Part shown: piece after piece, positions 1 through 12,330 of the stretch
How the letters are laid out: each line of letters begins with the position of its first letter
Position numbering within the stretch: the stretch's first letter is position 1
NCBI GenBank assembly: GCA_947652605.1
Contig: OX393579.1
Location: 52,086,970-52,150,969, forward strand
Source of the DNA: Elmis aenea
Lineage: Eukaryota; Arthropoda; Insecta; Coleoptera; Elmidae
Direction of reading: 5' to 3'
DNA: 64,000 nucleotides
Made by a program: the position numbers and the translations under genes
The notes under the pieces: model-generated
What the model saw: the letters and a program-made list of their open reading frames with translations, nothing else
Told to the model about the DNA's origin: nothing
The model's database searches: none

Positions 1-1254
1 GGAGAAGAGTCTGAAAGTTCTTAATTAATTGAAGATTAAGGTAATTTAGTATCAAAATGCAAAACCACTACATTAAGGAATAAAACCTTTTAACTTTCTT
101 TACATTTATAACGTTCTAAAGGGTTAGAAAACCTGCTTAAAGTGCCTTTCCGCCTTCTCCTCTTTGCTTAACTTAAGCAACATAGTTTACATTTTCGATA
201 CAAAATAATTTTTAGCTGTATTTCGAACATAATAAAAGATATTTTTTTAAAGACGTTCAATTTGTATCAAACAAGACGCTAAGAAAATTCGACTATTCTT
301 TTACTACCGTCGGTAAAACCCTAAAACAAACTGCATTTTCATTGAAAATAAAACGCAACGTACACTGAAATTTTAGCCTCAGAAAAATTAAGCAAAACAA
401 AGCCATCAAACTAGCTAGTTTATCACAAAGAAACCTGTCACCGCCTTCAATAAACAAAGAAGTTAAGTCTGTATTTCGTTTGAGGAGTTGTTATTGTGGC
501 GACATTGTCAATAAAACATTGTTTTTCTTCTTGGAATCAGAGCTGAGAAAAGCAATAACGATGAAGAATTTGTGACGTTCTCCCTGCTCCCTCTAAATCA
601 CTTTAATGACGTTTACTTGGTAAAAGGAATATTTGAGAAACTAACATTAACGCACTGGAAATTATAACCCCAAGCAACCGTTTGGGATAATTGAATGCCA
701 CCGAGTATTGCAACTCAAAAACAGTAACTTTAATGGACGTTTATCTTAAGAAACTTTGGTTTACAAGCACGAAATTAACTTCGAAATATTCTAAACGTAA
801 CTTTGTTCTTACATAGATTAAGGATCACTTTTTGTATTTTGTTTACTAGTTTGATAACTACGAATAATGTTTTGTTTGAAACATATGCAACTTAACATAT
901 AAATATGTACCACAAGGATTCCCTTGAAATAACCTAGTCCTTGCAGTTTTATAGATAATGGAGGAATTAAAAAACGGTCTTTACATTTATTATATTTTTA
1001 ATTTATACTGGAAAATTAACAAGCTTTATGTTTTAGAAAGCTGCTATAATTTAAAACCCTTTTTATCTTTGATTATAAGCCTATACGTTTTTTTTTTGTA
1101 ATATGCGTGTAAACAAAATTGCAATTAGTTATGTTTTTGACATTACCAGTTTAACGACTTTTATCTTTTTATTAGTTTTCATCATTACTTTAAATAAATA
1201 CGACTGCAAATAATAAATGGACTATACTATTAAAACTGGTATTGTATTGTCACT
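1..1254. other. AT-rich non-coding stretch
   Basis: No convincing coding region, RNA gene or repeat was recognised. Homopolymer runs and stops occur in all frames. It is probably intronic given the Rbp6 exon on the minus strand to the right. Confidence 0.5.
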
Positions 1255-1320
1255 AGCGATTGCGGAGCCCCGTAGGGGCTCCTCTAACAGCTAGAATGAG
1301 TCTTGCGCGTAGAATTATCT

Positions 1321-1602
1321 TTCGTTTGGTGCAACTCTCATCTTTGAGTGGCTCCGTTCCAGAGATACATCGATCACAGCTCGTACCTACTCAATTTTTT
1401 CCAAATCCTATTGAATTAATGCTTTTTTCAATTTTGTAATAATTCGTACTTAACTATTATTTCCCTTCGTTTAGTGCAAGTCCCATGTCTTTTAGTGGTT
1501 CCGTTCCTGTGATACAACGATCACAGCTCGTACCTAATCTTTTCCAAATCCTATTAAATAGGTTGCTTTATCAATTTTGTATTAATTCGTACTTAACTAT
1601 TT
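1321..1602. repeat. Two-copy tandem duplication, ~145-bp period
   Basis: Copy 1 (1321-1458) and copy 2 (1466-1602) share the order TTCGTTTRGTGCAA, GTGGYTCCGTTCC, CGATCACAGCTCGTACCTA, TTCCAAATCCTATT and AATTCGTACTTAACTATT. They differ by scattered substitutions and small indels, and a third copy begins at about 1607 but stops after a few bases. The copies are clearly diverged, so the duplication is old. No coding content is visible. Confidence 0.8.
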
Positions 1603-2723
1603 TGCCTTTCGTTTGCTTATTAATTTATAAATCGCTTAAAAAACCCTATAATTTATGAAATAGTAACTAATGCTTAAAAAAAAGAGGCTTGATACAATGC
1701 AAGATACTAATTTGTAAGCCAGAGAGATAAGATTATTGAGTTTCGAAGCTGTTCCACTACAATTTTCTATTCGGAAAGACACAAACTGGAAAAGAAAAAT
1801 TCATATTCAACCAAAAATATCAAAAGACAATTCGATTTTATTACGTTTCTCTTTACGGTTTCACAGCACGAGCAAAAAGCTCATATACTGAAAATAAATT
1901 TAGGAATAAAGCAGAAAAAACAAAACGAACATAACGCCTTAACGCTTCGAGTGCGATCCTGACAAAAAGGTTACGAAGCAATTTTTACAGAACAATACCT
2001 TTATAAAATACGAACTTCTTTATGCAACCAAACCTCTCTCTAATATAATAAAGCTCGTTCCAACAGGCCGTATCGATATCCTGGAAGTCGGGAGTAGTAC
2101 CTCGTCAATTTGTTTGGCGAATTTCGCGTTTAAGGCACGGGAATGCCAATAAGATGAAACAAACACGAGGTTTCTTGCCGCAGGATATTGTGTGCTTACT
2201 AAATCGTTCAAATATATATCTCCATTAAATTTATGCCTGTCAACTGCAAGTTTCCGTTTACGTTTCGAAATGAAGCTGGGAATAGAGAACAGACAATGGC
2301 ATTTTGATTAAAAGGACTGAAATAACAAAAACGTTATACGGATAACCGTATTGTTACCGTAATCATTTCTATCAAAAGTTATTGCCTTTGATTCCTGACT
2401 TATGACGCGTTCTATCGATTATTCGAAGAAAGAGCGACCGTCTGCATGTTAACTGCTGCATGAATTATTACCTCCAACGGTTTGCCTAAGATCTTGTGGG
2501 ACAGTTTCATCATCATTAGGGCATTTAAGGAAATTTGTGGAACTCCCGGTAAATCATCGATTATCCTTAACAGTTTGCAAAATTTGACACGAGTTTTCTC
2601 AATAGAATGAACCGTAGCATAGCTGCAAAAAATATCAAGTTTATACATAGTAATGTAATTACGCACTCGTGGAAATATTAGCAAAAAAGCTGTTAAAATC
2701 GTAGTTAATTATTATGTGATCGT
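1603..2723. other. Non-coding stretch, nothing recognised
   Basis: Short open frames only, none resembling a known family. No repeat structure was noticed. Confidence 0.4.
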
Positions 2724-2879
2724 AGAAAAAGTAAGCTACATAACACGAGTTGTAAAGGAATTGCGCACTGGTGGTAATACGCACTCGCTGCTACGCGGCT
2801 CAGTGCGCAACTTTTCCACTCATGCGTAATATGCTTCTTACAACTCTTGTTATGTAATATACTATATGTAACTTTTTCC
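2724..2879. repeat. Imperfect palindrome (hairpin MITE-like)
   Basis: The left end GAAAAAGT...TACATAACACGAGTTGTAA is matched by the reverse complement of the right end TTACAACTCTTGTTATGTAATA...ACTTTTTC. The inner part continues with GCGCACT on the left and AGTGCGC on the right around a short centre. Most of the 156 bp therefore folds on itself. It resembles a short foldback or MITE, but no target-site duplication could be fixed. Confidence 0.65.
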
Positions 2880-4194
2880 GATGCCATTACAAAAGGCTAA
2901 ATATTTTCAGAAACTATAATATTGTTCAAGCCTTAGCGCAATTTCATTTGCCTGTAGATCAACGCGCAAAACTTTTTTCTCCGCATATGCGGCACATCCA
3001 AGTTTGTTGAAGGAATTTCGTTCAGCCTAAAACAATTTTAAGTCAAAGTCGGGGGCGCAATATTCCAAGTCTCTTATATGATTGTGCGGGTTAGGTTCAG
3101 GTGTCATTCCCTCCAGATGCCGCTGCTTACACGCGATTTGCATGGACTATATGCGTCATCTGTGCTATATTGTTGTATCATTGTTGATACAGGTTACCCG
3201 TAATACGAGCGCCATAATCTCCGAGCCGAGCCGTTCCTTCCAAAACGTACCGTGTTTATATAATTTTGGCATTATTCCGTTACACGGTCTCTATTAACTA
3301 TTAAAATCGTTAAACATTGCACAAAATCGACCCACGAATACGCAAATTAGTTTATTAAAGTTTTAGAAGCACAGCATTATACAATAATTTGCATGCGTTT
3401 CGCAACGCAAAAACATTATTCCACAAGCGCGGGCTACTTTGATTTACATAATGTAGTACAGAGGCACTACGACTTCATAGTTTTCTCTGAAAAAGCATTA
3501 TATAAATACATTATTCCGAAAGAAACGGAACGCCAGAATAAGGCCAACTAGACGAGGAAAATTTTCTGTTTGGAACGTAGCTCAACCAACGATAAAACTG
3601 ATTTATTAATTGTTTAATATTATCATAATAAAGGTAATTTAATTACCATCATGGGCTTGTTATTAAAACTGTTTTTTTTTTTAATATTTCTCTTTTTTTT
3701 TTCTCCCAGAACATTTGCCATCTGTCCGAAGACAATAAACAAATCCTTTGACATTGACACAATTAAAATAAATAACGTAACAGAGAGACATGTAAGTGGC
3801 TGCCCAGTGGCACCCACTCCTTCAATAAACATAAGAACTTATTTCTATGTTTGTTGATTGGTTGCCATGGAAACAACATAAACTACAACGTCCGGCCTAC
3901 CTGATTTATAATGGATATTGATTAAAAACTTATTTTTTCAATTTGACAATGAATCAAGAAGTCAAATACCATGTGTGATAGGTACATCAATGGATTCAGA
4001 AAAATAAATGCTATTTGATTATGTAAATAGCGAAAATTGCGCCCATAAGAAAAAACAAAGTTGGTTGTCATAAAACAAAAACTGATCGATCTAGAAAAAA
4101 TTTGTGACCACCATCCGATTCGGCTTAAAAAGTTACTTGGGCAATGTTTGAACACATTTAAAATATTTCATACTCCAAAGGAGTTATAGACCAT
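2880..4194. other. Non-coding stretch, nothing recognised
   Basis: Apparent open frames around 3080-3300 and 3620-3860 are short, low complexity or overlapping on both strands. None matches a family I know. Confidence 0.4.
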
Positions 4195-4378
4195 TTTCAA
4201 AAATCGTATTTTCCGGTTTTTCCTAATTTTCTCAGATACCGTTTGAGATATTTCTAATTTCTCTTTGGAATATTATTGAGCACAAAATTTAGCAACTTTG
4301 CCAAACTTAAGCCTACACTCTAGCTACTATAATAAGCGAGATCTCCATGCTTAAACTCGAAATTCAATCACCCTGTAT
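4195..4378. repeat. Right end of a TACAGGGTG-type TIR element
   Basis: The segment ends in CAATCACCCTGTATA. Its sequence (GAGATATTTCTAATTTC, AAATTTAGCAACTTTGCCAAA, AAGCGAGATCTCC) reappears in reverse complement at about 54361-54530, so the two are copies of one family. The left end of this copy was not located. Confidence 0.6.
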
Positions 4379-5355
4379 ATACTGAAATTACAAACTTGTC
4401 TAAAATAAATTGTGTGCACGAATATTATTGTTTGTTAGCAATCCATCACAACAGATTTTCAGTTTTAAATCGATACATTCAAGCCGTTGATGAAATTTGT
4501 AAGATAGGCGTGGTCCACGACTGTAAATTTCTTTCCGATTCCCACATTAAATAATCGGTTGAGTTACGGCAAAGTTTTTTTTCAAGATTAAAACGTGATT
4601 TTGAAAAATTGGTACGCCGTTATATACGAATCTGTTACGCTCTTCCTAGTCGTGATAAATCTCGAGTACATAGAAGATTTATGTCGTATTTAAAGCAACT
4701 GTTTTGGGTGGAGGCGCTGGGCGACAATTGCATATCGTGCACAAACTAATAATTTTGGCTACCGTTCCATACTTTTCTGCATGTGGTTTGAAGTTTTAGC
4801 AAACGTTTTGATTCATACTCGACTATGAAATAAATCAATTGAAGAAATTTATAAAAAGACGAAAACCAGGCGATGAAACATCTTGGGGGAGACAAGAAAG
4901 TAAAAATCCGGGAACGAAAAATGTATCAAGACGACTTTATTTATATTAAAAATAGGAAAACAATGCAATTACAAGGTTTAATTAAGCATTTTCGTGATAT
5001 ACAGTGTTTCAATAACATGTGAATCGTTGCTTCATTCCCTGGACGTACGTTTTTAATTCGTGATCACTTTTAAACCTTTTTATTTCCGTATTGCTGTTTA
5101 AATGTTTGTTTTTGATCTTTTAAACTTGTGGTGGGTACTTAGTAATCAGCACGTTTGGTGATTAAGGGTTTTGTTTGTTTTGTATGCGATGACCGCGGTT
5201 TTTACCTGTTCATCTTCTGCGAAGTCGATACGCGGTTGTTTCGTACCTTTTAATTACGAAACAAACGCGGAACGACACCGGTAATTTGTCGGCATGTGAG
5301 TTTTCATCAAATGAAACTTAACTTAGATGTAATTAAAATATAATAAAATAAATGT
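4379..5355. other. Non-coding stretch, nothing recognised
   Basis: No gene or repeat could be supported between the TIR end at 4378 and the foldback starting at 5356. Confidence 0.4.
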
Positions 5356-7037
5356 ACAGGGTGGATTAATTTCGAATGTTTTAAGGGGTATCTTGGTTAC
5401 CGTAATAGTAATCTGATATCTGTCTCTTGGGCTATTTTTTTGAGAAAATAACGCCAGTGTAATCAGATTTTTTATATCGCTTTCCTTTTTGGCACCAAGG
5501 CGAAAAACGAAATTTCATCGTTTTTAAAAATGTATTATTACTTCTTTGTTTATAAAAATAGAACCAAATGTTATGCAGGTTTTTGATACAGATCTTTGTG
5601 CTTAATTTAAAAGCAAAAGCAATTTTTTTTTAGCCACCTTGACTTTCGAGAAAGGAAGTAAATTCAATTGTTTTAAATAGAAACCCCAGTTGGCCATGAC
5701 TTTGTATAAAAAAAGATTTTTTAGCTTTTCAAAAATATATAGTCTTACATATTGTCGCGGCTGTATAAATTGCCGGAATATTATTATTAAAAATGCTTAC
5801 GTTTGGTTACTAATTGATGAGTAAACTCTGAACATACCTTAATAAACTCAAATAATACTCGAATGGGAACACTCGCTTTGCATACAACAATTTATTAAAC
5901 AATTATTTAACACTTGGCTGCTACAAAACTACAACAATCTAATTATGTGTCTCGATAATAAGAACAAATACACTCCAATCAGTCAATACAAAGTAACACA
6001 GAATGATTACTTAAATAACATTAAAGAACCACAAAGATGGCGCGACCAGTAGGGCCAACTGCCCTTAAAGGTAGGCCAAATAGAGTCGCATGTCGGCAGT
6101 AGAGTAGCGGCAGTAAGTAGGCATATAAACTTTAAATCTTCGCTTAAATACTAACCCAGTAGCGGGGGTACTTCCGCCTGAGTTTTGGGTACATACGGTA
6201 AATGAACAAATCTAACGAACTTTGCAAGTATAGCTCTTACAGAATTTACTCAAAAACTCGGATCGCGACAATATTTGTTGCAAAAACTAACCAGGATATG
6301 GCCAATTTCGTTAAAATTTCATCATCAAAGTTTGACATGATTTCGTAAACAAGTGATGTTTGCAATTAATAAACAACTGAACGTCAGTTCCAAACAACTT
6401 TTAAAAGTTTCAAGCAATCCGAGTATTCTTTTCTGTTTTATAGCTGTTTATTGTGGTATTGTGAACATGGCCAAATTTGAACACTCAAAAAGTTTAATAT
6501 GTTACAAGTTTACATTGCAAGTGGTAAAAACGTAGCGGCTGCTGCTGAATTTACTTTGAAATGACGTTAAGTTGTTTATTAATTGCAAACGTCACTTGTT
6601 TACGAAATCGTGGCAAACTTTGATGATAAAATTTTCACAAAATTAGCCATACTCGGTTATTTTTTGCAACAAATATATGAAACTATATATTTTTGAAAAG
6701 CTAAAATCATGCTCTTTCATAATTATAAAGTCATGGCCAAGTTGGGTTTCTATTTAAAAAAATATTAAATTACATCGTATCTCAAAAGTCGAAGTCGCCA
6801 AAAAAATTTATTATGATTTTAAATAATGCATTAAAATCTGTATAAAAAACCTGTAAAATATTTAGTCCTATTTTAATAAATAAAGGAAGTACCTTTCGTA
6901 ATTTTGAAAAATGATAAAATTTAATTTTTTGTCTGTAAAGCCAGAATGGAAAGCGTTCTTTTCTCGAAAAAATAGCCCAAGAGACCAATATCAGATTTTC
7001 GCTCACTACTACGGTAACCGAGAATTTGGACAACTGT
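5356..7037. mobile_element. Foldback element with long inverted arms, split by a solo LTR
   Basis: The left arm starts ACAGGGTGG and includes TTGGTTACCGTAATAGTAATCTGATAT, CTCTTGGGCTATTTTTT, GGCCATGACTT and TAGCTTTTCAAAAATATATAG. The same blocks appear in reverse complement and in mirrored order between about 6660 and 7037, where the end is degraded to AATTTGGACAACTGT. A second inner pair (AATTAATAAACAAC at ~6362 against GTTGTTTATTAATTGC at ~6573) continues the palindrome toward the centre near 6450. Arms are several hundred base pairs long. No transposase gene is visible inside. The family uses the same terminal motif as many other elements in the window. The left boundary is firm, the right one approximate. 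Confidence 0.7.
5753..6270. mobile_element. Solo LTR (Gypsy-like) with ATAT target duplication
   Basis: The insert begins TGTCGCGGCTG and ends CGGATCGCGACA, so its ends form a 7-bp inverted repeat TGTCGCG/CGCGACA and obey the TG...CA rule of LTRs. It is flanked on both sides by ATAT (5749-5752 and 6271-6274). The other arm of the host foldback (near 6680) provides the uninterrupted sequence, showing that exactly this block plus one ATAT was added. A 518-bp body without coding potential and a 4-bp duplication fit a solo LTR left by recombination. AT-rich ATAT targets are known for some Gypsy-group elements; Bel/Pao cannot be excluded. Orientation was not determined. Confidence 0.8.
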
Positions 7038-7518
7038 TTTTATTTTACAGCATACTTTTTGTTTTTCATCTTTAAGAAAATTAACAAACCTTTGTAAATT
7101 GCATATTATTAAAAACAGATACATCAACCCGTATAGGTATATTTGGAATCGGACAAAAATAAGGAATTTAAATAGATCATAGCCAACTATAGCTTCCATT
7201 TAAAAAAAGGTGTCATAAGTTTTTAACGACGAGCGTAAAATTCTTTTTTTTTAAATATCAAAATTTACATAAAAATATATAAAAACAATCTCCATAAACT
7301 TTTTTGATAGTTACAACAATAAGGGAGATATGACACATTATTAATATAACAAAAACTGTTTTTCTCTAATAACTCAAAAACCGAAAATAATAAAATATTT
7401 TTGAAAATGGTTCTGAGTTTTCCCCAAAATACTGCTCGTTTTTGGTAACAACAGTTTCTCTATCTTGACTATTAAGCGAGATACCCATTTAATCCCATCG
7501 AATTTGGACCACCCTGTA
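7038..7518. repeat. TIR-element right portion ending CACCCTGTA
   Basis: AT-rich segment whose last 45 bases (AAGCGAGATACCC, AATTTGGACCACCCTGTA) are the canonical version of the degraded end at 7037. Related ends occur at about 55146 (left end) and 57679 (right end). It appears to be part of another copy of the same family, abutting the foldback. Confidence 0.5.
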
Positions 7519-7610
7519 CATGGTATCCCAGATACCATTTCCAGCATGAGGATCTTATTTATTATAAGAGATACAGGCTTGCTTAAATTAAATAACTTAT
7601 TAATTTTTTA
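7517..7610 (+). repeat. 5' part of a short MITE family (family X)
   Basis: TACATGGTATCCCAGATACC, then ATTTCCAGCATGAGGATCT and TTATTATAAGAGATACAGG match the copies at 25087, 32428 and 36057. It shares the TA dinucleotide with the end of the preceding element, giving a tail-to-head junction. Homology is lost after about 7610. Confidence 0.6.
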
Positions 7611-9202
7611 AGTTAACAACACTGGTTATACTTGTTTTTGCTAATTTAACCGAATATTTGATTTATGTAATAACAAAGTTACTCATACAATTTGGAAGCT
7701 GATTTTCACTTTGTATGAATCCAAAAATCGCTTTCATACAAGTTCGTTAGTTAAAAAAAATTTAGTTTCTGTACAAAAATAATAATTGTTTGTCGATAAC
7801 ACACAAGAAGAATACTAACTGCATATTAGAATTTAGGAACGTATTTTCAAGTTTGCTGTCCTAATAAAATGTTAATAAACAGCAGAAAATCGTCAAACAG
7901 AAGCTCTGTCAAAGCTAAAAGATAACACGAATCAAAATGATTACGTTTTGTTATGTTTAAAGCCGAAATCCAATTTGAAATTCAATTTTCAAGACAGGAA
8001 TTAATAGCCATATCAATTTCGTGTAATGTTTGCTCCGTACCACAAATATTCAATTATTTCCACTGTTTATGTTGGAATTTCTATCGAACAAGTTTTGGAA
8101 TTGCCAACAGCCAGTGCCATATTTCTGCGCGCCCAAATATCTTCGGTAAGAGAGCTATCGATTTAATATTAAGCTCGCGAACAGACGAATTTGTATAATT
8201 CATAAGATGACAAAATATACAATCCGTTCTTTTCAGTTACTGAACGACGTGTTATATTAAAATAAAACTAAGGAAAGAACGGGATTGCTTCTCGATCAGC
8301 CTTTGATCAAGTTATTCCAGAAAAATTGGCTCTTAGAGGGTACGGATTAGATAATTACCGCTAACATATCGCTACTAGTGGCCAACTAACTGCATTGGGG
8401 GCAACTATAGCAAGTAGTAGACGAAGGCCGAAGGTTATCCTTTGTCCTAATTCGCTTTGGTCAGTTTAGGGAGCAACCACAGTCTAATTACACTACTTTA
8501 CATGCTGAAATCTAATAAGGACGACCCCTTACGTGGAATAACTTATCACAAGACAACAACCCGACTGCAATGGAAGCGTTTTAATTGATTTCGAAACGAT
8601 AACATAATTACTAACACGCGATAATTGCAAGTTCAACTAAATTATACAATAATTAGTATTTTCTACTTAAAAGATGAACCAGACACTTTTTGCACATAAT
8701 TACGTTAATAAGTGACTCGTTTCACATGCAACCAGAACAATAAATAGTTTCACATGGCAAAATTGAGCAAGGAGTAATGTAATTTATCTAGCCATGAAAA
8801 TGAATTCTCAATATAAAAATTGTCAGTGTGTTAAATCGCTTTGTAGCTGAAGAGAAAAATTTCATCAACATTTATTGGGTGTTAAGAGTCCTCTATAACT
8901 ATTTCTCATCAAAAATGAGTGAAAATAAATTTGAGCATCATAATGTACTAAAAATTCTCACAAAAGTGGGTAATGGGTCAAAAGTTATGCATCAAAGGTT
9001 GGCCGACGTGTAGGGAAATAAAGCCCCATCCTTATTCCGAGTAAAATTTTAATCTAAACAGTTTTGCTGCGTTTCAGGTTGATCCAGAATCAGATCGAGC
9101 AGTTAAGGCAATAACTAAAGACGATATGGTTTTTAAGAAAATGAAGATTTAGTGCTGTCAAATCGGCGAAAATTTTTTTTTCCTTGCCAGGGGAGTAGGG
9201 TA
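7611..9202. other. Non-coding stretch, nothing recognised
   Basis: Small open frames near 7953 and 8828 show no family resemblance. A somewhat more GC-balanced part around 8280-8580 was read on both strands without finding a product or exon. Confidence 0.4.
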
Positions 9203-9286
9203 TCTGAAACAGCTGTTTGAAAAGTTTTGCACGAACATTTGGGTATTAAGAAAGTTTCTACGCGTTGGATTCCAAGGCTCCTTACA
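9203..9286 (+). pseudogene. Mariner transposase fragment (helix-turn-helix linker)
   Basis: Frame starting at 9203 reads SETAV, a stop, then KVLHEHLGIKKVSTRWIPRLLT. The block LHEHLG-KKVS-RW-PRLLT is the conserved linker between the DNA-binding region and the catalytic DDD domain of mariner transposases. Only about 28 codons survive and the frame is interrupted, so this is dead sequence. A TACAGGGTG-type terminus (CACCCTGTATAC) lies downstream near 9440, but its relation to this scrap is unclear. Confidence 0.7.
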
Positions 9287-9442
9287 TCGGATTTTATAAA
9301 AAATGTAAATTTTTCGAAAATGGTTAACTTTAGACCCATATGTTAAAGTAAATTTTAAATGAAATCCAAAAATGTAAAAATATAAAGAGTGTTTTTTTAA
9401 AAAATCAAATTTTCATATGTGCCGCTCAAAAAAAAAACACCC

Positions 9443-11052
9443 TGTATACTTGAAAATAATTTTAGATTATGTAGAAAATAGGTTCGCACAATATTTGTAC
9501 AAAATATGTTTTGATATTTTCACTAATAAAGGAGCTATCGACGAATCTCAGGGTCGTGGTGCACCCTGTAATATTATTAAACTAGACAGTCTTAGCTAAA
9601 ATTGGCCAAAAAAATTTAGTTTTTACACCTTCATTTGTTTGTTGTGACGTCACTGAAATTTTTTTTTTTAATTGGTTGGTATAATTTTTTTAGTGTATTC
9701 TTGTAGAACATTTTCAGTACTTTTTAGTAGGGATATAATATGAAATGGTTGTAAAAAATGCAAAAAAACTAGTTTGAGCTAGTAGGTTATTTAATCAAAA
9801 CTTCTGTTAAAAAAAAATAATTACTCATAATTAGGCAACCTTAACATTTTGCGTTTAAATGAAAAATACTGCAACAGAAACGTTTCGAATGTTAAAACAA
9901 GCATAAAGAATGTGTTGTACATTTGTGAATCACTAACAAAGTCGATACACTGCTACTCAAATTATTAAATGTCGTTATGAAAAATAATATCGTAAATAAA
10001 TGATAAAAAGTATCAAAATTATGTTACCAACAAAGTTATAACACAGAATGATGTACGTAAAATTGTGTCGTTTATAAAACTTTTAGAATAACATTCGTCC
10101 CACGTGCTGAAAATACACAGAGCGAGCGAACGTAATTTCAGGCACATATTTTCTGAAAAGCTAAACCGAATTGATTGCCACATGAAAACAAACGTTCTAA
10201 TGGTGTAATTTTATTAAATGATTCACATCTTGATGCAGTGAAGGTTTATTAAAACTCGTGAACGCCTACGTCGAAGCTGAGGGCCAACTTCCTACACGTT
10301 ACTCGAAATAATTTACTACAGCGAGAGGGCGCGCGCACACGATAAGATAAAATACAACTTGAGGTACATCTTACAATCCCGCGTGTGGCACATCTCATCT
10401 CATCGACAATTCACTGCACCTTACGCTCGACAAGAACTTACAACGCCACCTACCCGAAACTTTAATGATATTACCATTTCCCAAATTGCATTAGCGACGT
10501 ACAAGAATCAAGAATGAAATAAACCAATTTCCTATTAAAATGTTCAATCTTAATTCGCTACGCGAGAGCCGAGCCGTAATGGAAAATGAATTTTTGTTTA
10601 TATACGGCCGTGTCTTCATGATTTACGCTAGGCGCGAAAACGGCCTACTTTGTCATAAAAATATGACCGAATGGCGACGTTCTATAAATAAGGAAATAAG
10701 GCACGCATAAATGATATACAGCTCTCCCGCGGGGAACAACCCTTAATTTAAATTGAATTTAGTTTTGCCACGCCTAATTTTAAAGGAGATACAAATACAA
10801 ACGGGTGCGATTTCGTTAAACAAGATGATTTTATGGCGGGGGTTTAAGTACTTTGAATAAAAATGAGATTTTCTCATAGCACGTTTCCTCTTACTAAACA
10901 AAAACAAACGATAAATCGAGGTTAGCGCTTTCATGGAGGACTTTAACGTGAAAACTTTTATTTTCAACATAGGAGAAAGCAAGAATTTAAATCAATTAAC
11001 AACACAATAACTCATTAACTTCGACTTCATTTCAATGGTATACACATATAGG
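9443..11052. other. Non-coding stretch, nothing recognised
   Basis: No supportable gene. The section 10250-10700 is less AT-rich and contains a GCGCGCGC run near 10330, but no exon or known repeat was identified. Confidence 0.4.
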
Positions 11053-11243
11053 TACAGGGTGATTCCTAAATATTGCAAAAAATGCAGGACGTAATTCCTT
11101 TAAGAAAATTAAGGGGGCTTTTATAAAAAAAATATTCTTAGACGTCTCCTTTCGGAGTTACACCCCCCTAAAAAGGGGCGGTAAAACTGGGTTTTTATTT
11201 TAATTCTCAAATTTGGAGATGTGTAGGAGAATGACATTTGGTA

Positions 11244-12195
11244 TAGGGATTGTAATACCGGTAAACCGGTAAATCGCAAAAAAGGCTCTTCAAATTTTAC
11301 CGGTAATTTTCCAATTTTTTACCGGTAATTCCGGTAATTTTACAATATTTTTCCAATAATGATAAAAATCTAAATCAAATAATCAAAAAAGAATATTGAC
11401 TTATTTTCAGGGAGAAAAAATAAGGGGAAAATAGATACAAATGGAATATGATTGTTTATTTACTCACTTCTCTGTCAAATATCTCGCACGGTAATTTATA
11501 AATAAATATCTGACTATCGTCTTCTTATGGCAAACTAAGTCTACAAAACATTTTTCTTTTGGCGTTTTTGTGTATTCGCAACAATAGCCGAGATAATTAA
11601 GTTTAAAAATTTTGATCGATTTCGGTTTTTCCGTTAAATCACGCAAGCCATGAAATTTTTAAACAAAACAAGATCTGGTTTAAAACACACTCCTAAATAG
11701 CTAACTTTTGTCCCATTTAACTAAGCTTGTATATTCATTATTTACGGAGATAGCAATAGTGTCCCATGGAAAAGAACACCCTGTGTACTCTTATTTTATA
11801 TTGAATTATATTATTATTATTACATAAAAAAATTTACGTTGATGGCTCTTAACTGATATATTGTATGAAACTTATTGTGATGGTTTAGGCTTCAACTATC
11901 CCAATCAGTTACATACTAAATAAATAAATATTTTTTTAATATGGTTTTCGGAGTTTATTCGCGTAATATTTAAATTGGCTCGACGTTTCGGCAAGCTGTA
12001 CGCGGATAAACTCCGAAAATTATATTAAAAATGTTAGTAACCGCGAAAATCTAAAAAAAAAAACAATTATATCTATATCCAATATATGTACATATAATAT
12101 TATGATTTACCGGTAAATTATCGGTAAACCGGTTTTGGTTAAAAATTTTACCGAATTACCGTTAATTCAAAAAGTCGGTAAATTTACAATCCCTA
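11244..12195. mobile_element. Non-autonomous hAT element, ACCGGTAA-rich ends
   Basis: Termini are TAGGGATTGTAA and TTACAATCCCTA, a perfect 12-bp inverted repeat. Perfect 8-bp duplications ATTTGGTA flank it at 11236-11243 and 12196-12203, the hallmark of hAT transposition. Copy 2 of the host element carries the single-copy target ATTTGGTA at the same position. Subterminal regions on both sides are packed with ACCGGTAA/TTACCGGT motifs, which in hAT elements commonly serve as transposase-binding repeats. The 952-bp body has no transposase reading frame and contains a hairpin at 11944-12019. Confidence 0.88.
11944..12019. repeat. Hairpin with GCTCGACGTTTCGGC loop
   Basis: Arms TTTTCGGAGTTTATTCGCG and CGCGGATAAACTCCGAAAA pair almost perfectly around a ~38-bp loop containing TCGACGTTTCGGC. 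The loop motif resembles sequence seen near Penelope-like element ends in other insects, but this assignment is from memory and weak. Confidence 0.5.
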
Positions 12196-12330
12196 ATTTG
12201 GTAGATGTTTTATTCTTATTGAAAGGTTTCCCATGGTAATATTTACAATCATCCCACACCTTCACAAGGGACTGACAAGTGCGACCCCTGTTGGTTTTTT
12301 AATCAGAACTTTTTGGAGGGTTAGAATTTT

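Larger units (their letters stand above)
11053..12330 (+). mobile_element. TIR element family Y, copy 1 (interrupted)
   Basis: Starts TACAGGGTGATTCCTAAATATTGC, then AATTAAGGGGGCTTTTATA, AGACGTCTCCTTTCGGAGTTAC and GGGGCGGTAAAACTGGG. The interruption is the hAT element at 11244-12195. Homology resumes at 12196 with TTTGGTAGATG, AGGTTTCCCATGGTAATATTT and TGCGACCCCTGTTGGTTTTTT. All blocks line up with copy 2 at 14336-15941. No coding region is visible. The right terminus of this copy was not found; 12330 is where similarity becomes weak. Confidence 0.7.
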
